Notes under the pieces: model-generated | Database searches by the model: none | What the model was told of the DNA's origin: nothing | The model's input: the letters and a program-made list of their open reading frames with translations, nothing else | Program-made: the position numbers and the translations under genes | Shown: positions 1 to 11,339 of the stretch, piece by piece | How the letters are laid out: every line of letters begins with the position of its first letter | Numbering within the stretch: position 1 is the stretch's first letter | Assembly (NCBI GenBank): GCA_038250675.1 | Contig: JBBSCB010000049.1 | Span: 1 to 16,320 of the forward strand | Direction of reading: 5' to 3' | Origin: JAICUF01 sp038250675 | GTDB taxonomy: Bacteria; Gemmatimonadota; Gemmatimonadetes; Gemmatimonadales; GWC2-71-9 | DNA: 16,320 nucleotides

Positions 1-101
1 CGGACGGGGACGACGTCATCGTCCGGACCAACGGGAAGATCACGACGGTCGAGGCATACTCCAGCGGCCACCGGATCACGCCGACGAGCTGTCTGCCCTG
101 A
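1..101 (+). CDS. 3' end of an unidentified protein gene (partial)
   Basis: The frame starting at base 3 is open from the window edge to TGA at 99-101 and gives 32 residues ending in ITPTSCLP. Nearly every codon ends in G or C (only GCA and TGT do not), which matches the coding bias of the kinase genes here and makes a real C-terminus likely. No family is recognised from so short a piece. It lies upstream of an IS91-like end fragment and shows no link to the kinases. The gene's start lies outside the window. Confidence 0.5.
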   Translation, partial: DGDDVIVRTNGKITTVEAYSSGHRITPTSCLP

Positions 102-189
102 CGGCTCCGGGCGAGTCGGAGGCCGGCGGACGGGGAACGACGAAGACGCGGCTGCTGCGGCGGGGTGCGCTCCTCATCTCGGCTGCGGG
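102..189. other. Spacer with no recognised feature
   Basis: This GC-rich stretch lies between the upstream gene's stop and the IS91-like terminal repeat. It has no convincing start with coding bias and no match to the transposase segment at 12103-12881. It could be diverged IS sequence or the upstream gene's trailer. Confidence 0.3.
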
Positions 190-347
190 GGCACACGGAG
201 GGGAGCGGACCAGCGGCGGGGGACATCGCCGTACATCCCGACGACGCGCCCGGCGCGGTTGCGCCCGCGCCCCAGACCGCTCATCGGCGCCTCGCGCGCC
301 GCCAGAATCCGCAGTATGCTTACGGGACCGCGATTGAATTTCCTATC
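190..347 (+). mobile_element. IS91-like element terminal fragment, left copy
   Basis: This block is repeated at 12970-13144, downstream of the decayed IS91-type transposase and in the same orientation. Bases 263-336 are identical to 13060-13133 (74 bases); outside that core the copies differ by scattered substitutions, and the right copy has an extra short GC-rich unit. No transposase codons accompany this left copy, so it is a solitary end left by deletion or one-ended movement. It stays open in frame with the kinase gene that follows, so an automatic start call at GTG 165 would add 81 element-derived residues to the kinase. The repeat is seen directly; the IS91 assignment rests on the position of the right copy. 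Confidence 0.7.
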
Positions 348-407
348 CCGAATTCACGCGTCGCCTCCTTTAGTCGGGACTGCGTTGCCGACGTTCACCT
401 CCCCACC

Positions 408-3365
<2,958 letters not shown>

Positions 3366-3401
3366 TCGGCCACGAAGTGGACCTCGGGATCGCGACCGCA
3401 G

Positions 3402-3449
3402 GCGCCCGCGGAGGCCCGATGCCGGTGGAGATCGCCGTACACCCCGACG
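3402..3449 (+). mobile_element. Internally deleted IS91-like scar
   Basis: Bases 3402-3428 match transposase codons at 12804-12830 (those encoding APAETRRRW) with two differences. Bases 3428-3449 match the start of the terminal repeat found near 13019 and 222. In the complete remnant these two segments are about 200 bases apart, so here the middle is missing and the pieces are fused. The scar ends exactly where the minus-strand kinase stub stops matching kinases. The region 3366-3401, between the kinase 1 stop and the scar, has no recognised feature. Confidence 0.6.
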
Positions 3450-3451
3450 GC

Positions 3452-3544
3452 GAAGACCTGCGACATCCCGCCGCCCCCAAGTTCGCGCTCGCTACGGTAG
3501 CGGCCGGCCAGCGCCCCGGCGAGTCGAGGATACTCCGGGCTCAC
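3452..3544 (-). pseudogene. Kinase stub: N-terminal 31 codons of a Ser/Thr kinase
   Basis: GTG at 3544-3542 overlaps the TGA of kinase 2 by four bases (GTGA on the minus strand), the usual sign of translational coupling in an operon. The frame encodes a typical family N-terminus with LAGRYRSERELG and the glycine-rich loop GGGGMSQVF. It then leaves kinase sequence and runs through the IS91-like scar to a TAG at 3364-3362. The ATP lysine, catalytic loop and everything beyond are absent, so no active kinase can be made. It is the surviving start of a second gene in the kinase 2 operon, cut off at the scar junction (about 3450). Confidence 0.75.
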
Positions 3545-6090
3545 CGCACCCCGTCCACGGTAAAGAGCTGGGAGACATACGGCACGGCGACGTAGGCATA
3601 CGTGTGCGGATCGTCCGCCAGCGCGACGCTGTTCACGTACCACAGCGTTCCGGAGCGCCCGGCACCGAGTTGAAGTGCGGGCTCCCGGCGCCCCGTGGCC
3701 AGATCGAGGCGTTCGACGGTGTGCGAGTTGCCGCGATCGATCAGCAGCGCACGTCCATCCGGAGCCCAGCTGCGAACCCGGTCAGACGCGGAGAGTCCCG
3801 GGATGTTCTCCCCGGCGCCCGTACCGTCTCCATCGAGCGGATAGCGGCGATGACCGAGGGCATCCCCGAACGCTGCGACTTCCTTCCCATCGGGCGAGAC
3901 CAGGCCCTGATGAGTTCCCTCCGGTGTCACGGCGCGCGGCGTGCCTCCCGCGAGTGACTGGACATAGCACCTCGACGGCTCCTTCACGTGGTTGCCGCAC
4001 ACCAGGATGGACTGTCCGTCCGGAAACCAGTCGGCCGATCCGATCGACTCGAAGGTCCCCACGTCCACCGGGCGTTCCGCACCTGCCCCGACCGGATACC
4101 GGGTCACCCTCGGCGGCGTCGACGCGACGACGGCCAGCAGCCACTTGCCGTCGCGGGAGAAGCCGGTGGGCCATCCGTCGCCGAGGCGAGCCACCTTGCC
4201 ACCATCCGTCCGCTGGAGCATCACGGCGTAGTTGGGCCCCGCATCGAAGCCACCGTTGGCGTAGGCCAGGAGGGTGCCGTCGTGCGACAGGAACGGGCCA
4301 AAGGAGGAATTGAGCCACGAGACATCCACTTCGCTGTTCGAGCCCTGACTGTGCAGTAGCAGGTGATAGCTCCAATCGTCGCGGGTCAACAGGAGCTGCC
4401 CGCCTGGCCCGACATCCTGCGCCGTCAGATCGCCCGTGCTCGACACGGCCTCACGCAACTCACCGCCCGGGCTGAAGGCGTAGACGATCATCGATGTGGT
4501 GCCAACCGAGGAAAAGAACACTTCTCGCCCGCTCGGGTGCCACGCGAGGCCCTCGATGGATTCGAATCCGCGCGTGACGGCGACGGTTTTTCCCGCGCGG
4601 TCGATGATCCTGACCGTCCCGCGATCGTCCCAGCGCCAGGGATGTTCCGCGAACGCGAGCTGCTTCCCGTCGGGCGAGACGCGCATCTCGCTCAAGTAGC
4701 CCGACGCCTGGTAGAGCACTTTCCCGATCGGAAATTCCAGGCGGTCCCGCCCGTTGACGCCGTGGATGATGGCCAGCTCCGAACCATCCGGTGACCAGTC
4801 GGCCTCCCGTACGCTGTCGAGCACCTCGCGCGGAGCGCCACCGCCGAGCGGCACTCTCGCCAGCGTTCCCTGGAAGATCCGGTGCAGCACGAACGCGGGC
4901 CGCACCAGGACGGCGAGCTCGCCTTTCGACGATATGGACAGCAGGTGCGTATCGGGCAGGCCCAGCGGGGTCGGCTCGGCATAATCGGGGCGAAGGACGA
5001 AGACGGCCGGAGAGAAGTTGCCCGACGGCGAGCTGTACACGATCGTCTTCCCGTCGGGCGCGAAGCGCGCGACGATGATGCCCTGGTCGTGGAAGGTGCG
5101 TTGCGAGAAGCGGAGCGGGGCCGCCGCCTCCCGGTGCCCCAGCCGGCCGCCCCCCACGAACCCAAGCGCGAGCAGCCCCAGCGCCGCCGCTCCCACTCCG
5201 ATGCGCGGCGCTCGCGACCATCCGGCGGCGCGAGGCGGTATGGCCCGGCGCGTTGTGGTGCGCTCGCCGGCCAGCGCCGTGGCGAACTCCGCGGCACTGG
5301 CGAAGCGGTCGGCCGGGAGCTTCTGCAACGCGGTGTGCACCGCGTCAGCCACCGCCGGCGGGATCGTCTTCCGGAGCGTCGTCGCCTCGGCCGGCTCTGC
5401 CGTCATCACCTTCGCCACGATCGCCTGCGCCGTGGGACCCGTAAACGGCGGCTCCCCCGTCAGCATCTCGTAGGTCACGCAGCCCAGCGCATACACGTCA
5501 CTCCGGGCGTCCAGCTCCCGCTCCCCCATCGCCTGCTCGGGGCTCATGTACTGCGGCGTCCCCAGCGACATCCCCGTCTCGGTCATCCGCGAGCCGGCCT
5601 TGCTGGCGGCCAGCGCGATGCCGAAATCGGCCACCAGGGCGCTGCCGTCGTGCAGCAGGATGTTTTCCGGCTTGATATCGCGGTGGATCACCCCATGGCG
5701 GTGCGCGTAGTCGAGTGCCCCCGCCACCTCCGACGCGATCCGGACCGCCTCCTGGATCGGGAGCTGCTTCTCGCGCGTCATCCGGTCGCGGAGCGAGATC
5801 CCCTCGACGTAGGGCATGACGTAGTAGAGGAACGAGTCCGCCACGCCCGAGTCGAACAGCGGCAGGATGTGCGGGTGCTGGAGATTGGCGGTGGTCTTGA
5901 TCTCGGCCAGGAAGCGCTCGGCCCCGATCACCGCCGCCAGCTCGGGCCGGAGCACTTTCACCGCCACCAGGCGGTCGTGCCGGAGGTCCTGCGCCAGATA
6001 CACCGTCGCCATCCCGCCCGCACCGAGCTCGCGCTCGAGGCGGTAGCGATCGGCCAGCGCGTCGGAGAGGCGCGCGAGCATCGTGGTCAT
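3541..6090 (-). CDS. Kinase 2: transmembrane Ser/Thr protein kinase with PD40 beta-propeller sensor
   Basis: An 849-residue receptor-like Ser/Thr kinase. Kinase domain about 15-275: loop ELGAGGMATVYL, K45, alpha-C E63, HRDIKPEN at 136-143, DFG at 155-157 and the activation segment GTPQYMSPEQ, all intact. A hydrophobic helix at about 298-314 anchors it. Residues from about 325 to the end form a TolB/WD40-like propeller with repeated PDGK-type turns (APDGKTIVYSS, SPDGSELAII, SPDGKQLAFAE, HPSGREVFFSS, SPDGKEVAAFG), probably outside the membrane and able to bind a ligand or partner. ATG at 6090 is chosen because it sits just before ALADRYRLE; an ATG three codons later (6081) is possible, and the longer open frame upstream is not kinase-like. 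Its stop overlaps the start of the stub at 3544. It is read away from kinase 3. Closest in design to kinase 5. Confidence 0.92.
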   Translation of the reverse strand: MTTMLARLSDALADRYRLERELGAGGMATVYLAQDLRHDRLVAVKVLRPELAAVIGAERFLAEIKTTANLQHPHILPLFDSGVADSFLYYVMPYVEGISLRDRMTREKQLPIQEAVRIASEVAGALDYAHRHGVIHRDIKPENILLHDGSALVADFGIALAASKAGSRMTETGMSLGTPQYMSPEQAMGERELDARSDVYALGCVTYEMLTGEPPFTGPTAQAIVAKVMTAEPAEATTLRKTIPPAVADAVHTALQKLPADRFASAAEFATALAGERTTTRRAIPPRAAGWSRAPRIGVGAAALGLLALGFVGGGRLGHREAAAPLRFSQRTFHDQGIIVARFAPDGKTIVYSSPSGNFSPAVFVLRPDYAEPTPLGLPDTHLLSISSKGELAVLVRPAFVLHRIFQGTLARVPLGGGAPREVLDSVREADWSPDGSELAIIHGVNGRDRLEFPIGKVLYQASGYLSEMRVSPDGKQLAFAEHPWRWDDRGTVRIIDRAGKTVAVTRGFESIEGLAWHPSGREVFFSSVGTTSMIVYAFSPGGELREAVSSTGDLTAQDVGPGGQLLLTRDDWSYHLLLHSQGSNSEVDVSWLNSSFGPFLSHDGTLLAYANGGFDAGPNYAVMLQRTDGGKVARLGDGWPTGFSRDGKWLLAVVASTPPRVTRYPVGAGAERPVDVGTFESIGSADWFPDGQSILVCGNHVKEPSRCYVQSLAGGTPRAVTPEGTHQGLVSPDGKEVAAFGDALGHRRYPLDGDGTGAGENIPGLSASDRVRSWAPDGRALLIDRGNSHTVERLDLATGRREPALQLGAGRSGTLWYVNSVALADDPHTYAYVAVPYVSQLFTVDGVR

Positions 6091-6165
6091 GCGACGTCTC
6101 GGGTGTGAGCCACCGAGGAGGATACGTCGAACGCAGAACGCCGGGAAGGGATCGGCGGCGAAGCT

Positions 6166-6182
6166 GTCCGGATTGGCCGGAC
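6166..6182. promoter_or_regulatory. Short inverted repeat upstream of kinase 2
   Basis: GTCCGG and CCGGAC form perfect 6-base arms around ATTGG. The site is about 75 bases upstream of the kinase 2 ATG in the divergent region, where an operator could sit. A palindrome this short and GC-rich can arise by chance. On the minus strand a TATCCT hexamer at 6124-6119, 28 bases before the ATG, is a weak -10 candidate with no good -35 partner. Confidence 0.2.
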
Positions 6183-6233
6183 GGCGGTACTTTGCAGCGT
6201 GCGATCCCCGTTCATTGGCTGACCGAGTCCCCG

Positions 6234-6542
6234 TGACACGCGCTCCGCTGGCTCGCAACCGTCGTGTTGCTGCTGCTGGGCGGCGCATTGGCATACGGCG
6301 CCTATAAGAACCCCGAGCGCACGACACTCGCCGCCGCCGAGGTGGACGGACTACCCCAGGGCATTCTCTGGTCCGTGCCCGACGTGTATTCCGCGCGCTT
6401 CGGCGCAGCCTACGCCCTGTCGCAAGCACGCCGGCGCTCGCTCAGCCTGGGCGCGCGACTCGACGGGATCCCGATGAAGGATCTGATCGGCGGCGATTTC
6501 GTCAACTACGTGCTCTTCGTCGGTTATACGTTGCCGCTGTAG
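6234..6542 (+). pseudogene. Remnant of a probable outer-membrane beta-barrel protein gene
   Basis: The frame is open after TGA 6234-6236. It has a hydrophobic, signal-like segment (WLATVVLLLLGGALAYGAY), then a short stretch of alternating polar and hydrophobic residues with SLSLGARLDGIPMKDLIGG, ending VLFVGYTLPL before TAG 6540-6542. Codons end mostly in G/C, so this is or was coding. The GARxxGxPxxDLIGG pattern resembles the end of outer-membrane barrel proteins of this lineage (recall, not searched), but those are several times longer, and the last strand here follows directly, suggesting an internal deletion. The first possible start is GTG 6264 (92 residues), without a clear ribosome site. 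It could instead be a genuine small exported protein. Confidence 0.4.
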
Positions 6543-6575
6543 CGCTACCATTCCGCCGAGGGCAAGATGCCGGTC

Positions 6576-6584
6576 GAGAGAGAG
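6576..6584 (+). promoter_or_regulatory. Ribosome binding site of kinase 3
   Basis: The purine run GAGAGAGAG lies five bases before GTG 6590 and supports that GTG as the start of kinase 3. The rest of 6543-6575 shows no promoter or terminator that can be argued for. Confidence 0.5.
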
Positions 6585-6589
6585 CGTTC

Positions 6590-8950
6590 GTGACCGACAT
6601 TGCGGCAACGCTCGATCATTTCCTCAAGGGCCGCTACACGCTCGAGCGTGAGCTTGGCCGGGGCGGGATGGCCTACGTCTATCTCGCCCAGGATCTGAAG
6701 CACCGCCGTCCGGTCGCCATCAAGGTGCTGCGGCCGGAGCTCTCCGCCGCCCTCGGCGCCGAGCGGTTTCTCCGCGAGATCGAGCTCACCGCCCGCCTGA
6801 CCCATCCCCGCATCCTCGCCATCCACGACTCCGGCACCGCCGGAGCGCTCCTGTACTACGTCATGCCCTACGTGGCCGGCGAGTCGCTCCGCGCCCGCAT
6901 GGACCGCGAGCGGCAGCTGCCGGTGGACGATGCCGTCGGGCTGATCGCTGCAGTTTGCGGCGCGCTCGACTACGCGCACGCCCACGGCGTGGTGCACCGC
7001 GATATCAAGCCGGAGAACATCCTGCTCGCCGACGGCGAAGTGCTCGTCGCCGATTTTGGCATTGCCCGCACGCTCTCGGCGGCGGACGATGAAAAGTTGA
7101 CGCAGACCGGGCTCGCGATCGGCACGCCGGCGTACATGAGTCCGGAGCAGGCGGCGGGGGAGTCTGCGATAGACGGCCGGTCGGACGTCTTCGCGCTTGG
7201 ATGCGTGCTGTTCGAGATGCTGGTTGGCGAGGCGCCCTTCCGCGGCCCCAGCAGCCAGGCGATCGCCGCCCGGCGGGCGCTCGAGCCGATGCCGTCAATC
7301 TGCATGGTGCGCCGCGGCGTCCCGGTGGCCCTCGAGCGGGCGGTGCGGAAGGCGCTGGAGAAGGCGCCAGCCGATCGCTTCCCCACCGCGCGCGCCTTCG
7401 CTGAGGCCTTGACGAAGGCCGCGACGGAGCCGCCGACGAGCGAGCACCCGGCCCCGGCGCGGCGCCGCTCGAGCACCGTCATCGGGGCGGCACTTGCGGC
7501 GCTGCTCCTCGGCGGCGTCGCGGTGACGACGTACAGCATGACGCATCGCCACGCACCCAATCTGGCTCAGGCACCTGCGGCGTCGAACAGCGGCCTCGCC
7601 GTGCTCGCCTTCGACAACCTCAGTTCGATCGCTGGCGACAGTGTTCTGAGCCGGGGACTCGCCGCGGAGCTCGCGACCGAGCTCCGGAAAGTGCCGGGCC
7701 TTCGCGTGACCAGCCCGGCGGCGGCGTTGTCGTTCCGAGGCACCGCCATCTCTCTGGACTCGATCGGGCGGGCGCTCGACGTCAGGCGCCTGGTGACCGG
7801 CACGCTCCGGCGGATGGCCGCCGGCGACAGCCTGCGGATCGACGCCCAGTTGCTCAACGCCGCGAACGGCAGCCGGGAGTGGGTTGGGCACTACGAAGCC
7901 AGGGGATCGCTGTCGTTCGCGCTGCAGGACTCGATCGTGCTCGCGATCGTCACGGCGCTCCAGGGCCGGATCGCGGAGCGGACGCGCCAGCTCGTCGTGA
8001 ATCACGGAACGACGGACGTCGGCGCGCAGGAGGCCTATTTCCGCGGCCGGCTGATCCTGGCGAGCCGGCAGCACCTCGACGAAGCGTTGAAGTCGTTCGA
8101 CGAAGCGATCCGGCGTGACTCGACGTATGCCAACGCTTGGGCCGGCCGGGGGGACGTCTACGCGTTCATGTCCTTCTTCTGCTGTCTGGAGCCCAACGAC
8201 GGCCTGCCCCTGGCCAAGGCCGCGGTGCTCCGGGCTCTCGAGCTCGATCCCACGAGCGCCGAGGCGCATACCTCGCTCGCCATCATCCTGCAGCAGGGCG
8301 AACGGAACGATGTGGCGGCGCGGGCCGAGCTCGACACCGCGCTCGCGCTCGATTCGAGCTACGCGGAAACCCATCTCTTCCTGGCCTGGAGTCACGCGCT
8401 TCGCAACGACTTTCCGCAGGCGATCGCCGAGGCGCAGAAGGCACTCCGGCTGTCTCCCCGGTCGGTCGTCATCAGCATGCGGCTGGGCACGATGTACTAT
8501 GACGCGCACAACTACGACGCGGCGGCCGCGCAGTTCAGGCGGACGTTGGAATTGGGCCCGGCGGCCGCGGGCGCGCACGGTCTTCTCGCCTTAGTGTACG
8601 TGCAGCAAAAGCGATGCGATGCGGCGCTGGCGGAGGCCGCGGCTGGGACTGGCTTCTTGGCACCTCCCGGCTATGTCTATGCCGTCTGCAACCGGCGGCC
8701 CGAGGCGCAGCGTATTCTGGCTGAACTTCTCGACCAGTCACGTGGCGAGACGCACGTCCAGGCATGGCACATCGCGTTTCTCTACCTGGGATTGGGTGAC
8801 CGGGACAAGTTCTTCAGCTGGTTCGAGCGGTCGGTCAACGCACACGAGACGCTCGTGTATATGATGGATCCGATCTTCAATCCGGTCCGTGAGGATCCTC
8901 GCGTCAAGGCCCTGGGGGGGGCATGGATCCTGCCGCCGGCCGGCAAGTGA
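6590..8950 (+). CDS. Kinase 3: transmembrane Ser/Thr protein kinase with TolB-like domain and TPR repeats
   Basis: A 786-residue receptor-like Ser/Thr kinase. Kinase domain about 15-275: ELGRGGMAYVYL, K45, HRDIKPEN at 136-143, DFG at 155-157, GTPAYMSPEQ ending at about 187, all intact. One membrane helix at about 297-313 follows a short Arg patch. Residues about 334-455 resemble the TolB-like/FlgO-type domain seen in many such kinases and adenylate cyclases (LAVLAFDNLSS, VTGTLRRM, QDSIVLAI). From about 476 there are TPR units with LELDPTSAEAH-type turns, likely a protein-binding platform outside the membrane. An FCC pair sits at 530-532. The start is GTG 6590, with a purine-rich site five bases upstream. 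Kinase 4 follows after four bases and is a close paralogue, so the two are almost certainly co-transcribed. Confidence 0.93.
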   Translation: MTDIAATLDHFLKGRYTLERELGRGGMAYVYLAQDLKHRRPVAIKVLRPELSAALGAERFLREIELTARLTHPRILAIHDSGTAGALLYYVMPYVAGESLRARMDRERQLPVDDAVGLIAAVCGALDYAHAHGVVHRDIKPENILLADGEVLVADFGIARTLSAADDEKLTQTGLAIGTPAYMSPEQAAGESAIDGRSDVFALGCVLFEMLVGEAPFRGPSSQAIAARRALEPMPSICMVRRGVPVALERAVRKALEKAPADRFPTARAFAEALTKAATEPPTSEHPAPARRRSSTVIGAALAALLLGGVAVTTYSMTHRHAPNLAQAPAASNSGLAVLAFDNLSSIAGDSVLSRGLAAELATELRKVPGLRVTSPAAALSFRGTAISLDSIGRALDVRRLVTGTLRRMAAGDSLRIDAQLLNAANGSREWVGHYEARGSLSFALQDSIVLAIVTALQGRIAERTRQLVVNHGTTDVGAQEAYFRGRLILASRQHLDEALKSFDEAIRRDSTYANAWAGRGDVYAFMSFFCCLEPNDGLPLAKAAVLRALELDPTSAEAHTSLAIILQQGERNDVAARAELDTALALDSSYAETHLFLAWSHALRNDFPQAIAEAQKALRLSPRSVVISMRLGTMYYDAHNYDAAAAQFRRTLELGPAAAGAHGLLALVYVQQKRCDAALAEAAAGTGFLAPPGYVYAVCNRRPEAQRILAELLDQSRGETHVQAWHIAFLYLGLGDRDKFFSWFERSVNAHETLVYMMDPIFNPVREDPRVKALGGAWILPPAGK

Positions 8951-8954
8951 CGCT

Positions 8955-11339
8955 GTGAATTCCGCTGGCGGCGTCGCCGATCTGGCGGAGGTGCTACGCC
9001 GGGCTCTCGCCGGGCGGTACACGATCGAGCGCGAGCTGGGCCGGGGCGGGATGGCGTACGTGTTCCTCGGGCACGATGTGAAGCACGATCGGCCGATAGC
9101 CGTCAAGGTGCTGCGCCCCGAGCTTTCCGCCGCCCTCGGCCCCGAGCGGTTCCTCCGGGAGATTTCCCTCACTGCCCGGCTGAGCCATCCGCGCATCGTC
9201 GCCATCTACGACTCCGGCGTGGCGGACGGCTACGCCTACTATGTCATGCCGTTCATCGCCGGCCAGTCGCTTCGTGACCGTCTCGAGCGCGAGCCGCAGC
9301 TCTCCGTCGAAGATGCCATGCGGATCGTCACCGGCGTGGCGGCCGCGCTGACGTATGCTCACGAGCGCGGGATCGTTCACCGCGACATCAAGCCCGAAAA
9401 TATTCTGTTCCTGGACGGCGAGCCGATCGTTACCGACTTCGGCATCGGGCGGGTCATGGCGTCGAGCGGTGCCGAGCGCCTGACGGCGACCGGCCTGGCC
9501 GTCGGCACGCCGGCCTACATGAGTCCCGAACAGGCGGCGGCCGATCGGAACGTGGACGGACGATCCGACGAATTCGCCCTGGGCTGCATGCTGTTCGAGA
9601 TGCTGGTGGGCGAGCCGCCGTTCCGCGGGCCGACCAGCCAGGCGATCGCGGCCCGCCGCGCGGTCGAGCCGATGCCGTCGATCTGCACCGTGCGCCCCGG
9701 TATCCCGCGGGTGGTCGAGCAGGTCATCCGCAAGGCACTGGAGAAGGCACCGGCGGACCGGTTCGCGACCACGGCCGCGTTCGTCGATGCGCTGGCCAGC
9801 GCCGTCGCCGAACCGAACACCGGTCCGCCGGCGCTCCCCGCTGGCCGAATCCGCTGGCTGGTGGCTGCCGCATCCGTCGCCGTCGTCGCGTCGGTCCTCA
9901 CGTACCTCAGCAGCCGACGCGCGTCGGGCCCAGTCGGCGGCCCGGCTGTTTCTACGGCCGGCCGCGTGAAGGGGGACAGCGTCGCGGTGCTCGTCTTTCG
10001 CAATCTGACCGGGGCGCCCGGTGACAGCGCGCTGGGCCCTGGACTCGCCACGGAGCTCGTCAGCGCACTCAAAAAGGTCCGTGGGCTGCGCGTCGCGGCG
10101 CCGGGATCGGCGTTCTCATTCGATGAATCCGTCGTCCGGCTCGACTCCATCGGCCGGGCGCTGCACGTCCGCACCGTCGTGACCGGCACGCTGGAGCGGT
10201 TTGGTGGCGGCGACAGTCTGCGGGTGCAGATCCGGCTGGTGAATGCGGCCGACGGCGCCCGGCTCTGGACCGGCAGCTACGAGCGCCAGGCCGGCGGGTC
10301 GGTACCGTTCGCGGTGCAGGATTCGATCGCCCTGGCGATCGTCCACCGCCTTCAGCCGGGTACTGGCGCCGCTACTCATGCGTCGCTCGTCAACCACGGC
10401 ACGACGAGCCTCGATGCGCAGGAGGCCTATTTCCGGGGCCGGATGATTCTCGCGACGCGCCAGAACCTGAAGGGGGCGCTGGCCGCGTTCGATGAGGCGA
10501 TCCGGCTCGACTCGTCCTATGCCAAGGCGTACGCCGGCCGCGGCGATGTCTACAGCTTCAGCTCACTGTTCTGCTGCATGGCGCCGTACGACGGTCTGCC
10601 GCTGGCGAAAAAGGACGTGCTCCGCGCGCTCGAGCTGGATCCCACCAGTGCCGAGGCCCACACGTCGCTGGCCACGATCCTGCTGATCGGCGAGAAGAAC
10701 TATGAAGCGGCCCGGCCGCACCTGGACTCGGCGCTCGCACTCGATTCGACGTACGCCGAGGGCCATCTGTTCCTGGCGTGGAGCCACGCGTACCGCCATG
10801 ATTTTCCCCAGGCGATCGCGGAGGTGAGGGAGGCGCTGTCCCTCTCCCCTCGCTCCAGCATCATCAGCGCGCGTCTCGGTACCATGTACTACATGGCGCG
10901 CCAGTATGACTCGGCTGAGGCCCAGATGAAACGGACGCTTGAGCTCGATCCCAACAGCGCGGCGGCGCACGGCGGCCTGGCCGACATCTATTTCCAGCAG
11001 CACCGATGCCAGGCCGCGCTGGCCCAATGGGAATCGCCGGATGCTCCGCGATACACCCAGTCGGCGGGAAGTGCGGCGTACATCCACGCCCGCTGCGATG
11101 GCCGTGCCCGGGGCGAACGGGATCTGCGCGATCTCCTGGCACAGTCCCGGCTCCGCTACATTCCCGCCGTGCTCATCGCCAAGGCGTACCTCGGGCTCGG
11201 CCGAAAGGACGAGTTCTTCAGCTGGCTGCAGCGCGCCATCGACGAGCATGGCTCGGTCACTCTGTTCGATCCCTTCTACGACGAGGTCCGGGACGATTCC
11301 CGGTTCAAGCCGATTCTCGCGAGCTGGGTGACGCACTGA
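8955..11339 (+). CDS. Kinase 4: transmembrane Ser/Thr protein kinase with TolB-like domain and TPR repeats, tandem paralogue of kinase 3
   Basis: A 794-residue kinase arranged like kinase 3. Loop ELGRGGMAYVFL, K51, HRDIKPEN at 142-149, DFG at 161-163, SPE at 190-192; the family's usual DVYALG here reads DEFALG, a mild change. Membrane helix about 300-318, TolB-like part about 341-470, then TPRs; FCC at 539-541. Near-identical stretches shared with kinase 3, such as LELDPTSAEAHTSLA and EAYFRGR, show tandem duplication with later drift. GTG 8955 lies four bases after the kinase 3 stop; a longer in-frame start at 8889 would overlap kinase 3 and add unrelated residues. The ribosome site is weak, consistent with translation following kinase 3. 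It probably phosphorylates similar targets to kinase 3 but may answer a different signal. Confidence 0.92.
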   Translation: MNSAGGVADLAEVLRRALAGRYTIERELGRGGMAYVFLGHDVKHDRPIAVKVLRPELSAALGPERFLREISLTARLSHPRIVAIYDSGVADGYAYYVMPFIAGQSLRDRLEREPQLSVEDAMRIVTGVAAALTYAHERGIVHRDIKPENILFLDGEPIVTDFGIGRVMASSGAERLTATGLAVGTPAYMSPEQAAADRNVDGRSDEFALGCMLFEMLVGEPPFRGPTSQAIAARRAVEPMPSICTVRPGIPRVVEQVIRKALEKAPADRFATTAAFVDALASAVAEPNTGPPALPAGRIRWLVAAASVAVVASVLTYLSSRRASGPVGGPAVSTAGRVKGDSVAVLVFRNLTGAPGDSALGPGLATELVSALKKVRGLRVAAPGSAFSFDESVVRLDSIGRALHVRTVVTGTLERFGGGDSLRVQIRLVNAADGARLWTGSYERQAGGSVPFAVQDSIALAIVHRLQPGTGAATHASLVNHGTTSLDAQEAYFRGRMILATRQNLKGALAAFDEAIRLDSSYAKAYAGRGDVYSFSSLFCCMAPYDGLPLAKKDVLRALELDPTSAEAHTSLATILLIGEKNYEAARPHLDSALALDSTYAEGHLFLAWSHAYRHDFPQAIAEVREALSLSPRSSIISARLGTMYYMARQYDSAEAQMKRTLELDPNSAAAHGGLADIYFQQHRCQAALAQWESPDAPRYTQSAGSAAYIHARCDGRARGERDLRDLLAQSRLRYIPAVLIAKAYLGLGRKDEFFSWLQRAIDEHGSVTLFDPFYDEVRDDSRFKPILASWVTH

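Noticed and set aside
3366..3401. Terminator between the convergent kinases 1 and 2
   Set aside because: No stem-loop followed by T-run could be found on either strand in this short gap.
4882..6108. Long + strand frame opposite kinase 2 (408 codons)
   Set aside because: Antisense shadow of the kinase and propeller domain on the minus strand; His/Arg-rich with no motif of its own.
6091..6429. Upstream extension of kinase 2 by 113 residues
   Set aside because: The added part is Arg-rich and low complexity, and the family starts immediately before ALADRYRLE, which matches ATG 6090.
7295..8578. Long minus-strand frame opposite kinase 3 (427 codons)
   Set aside because: Same type of GC-driven shadow over an intact + strand TolB-like/TPR region.
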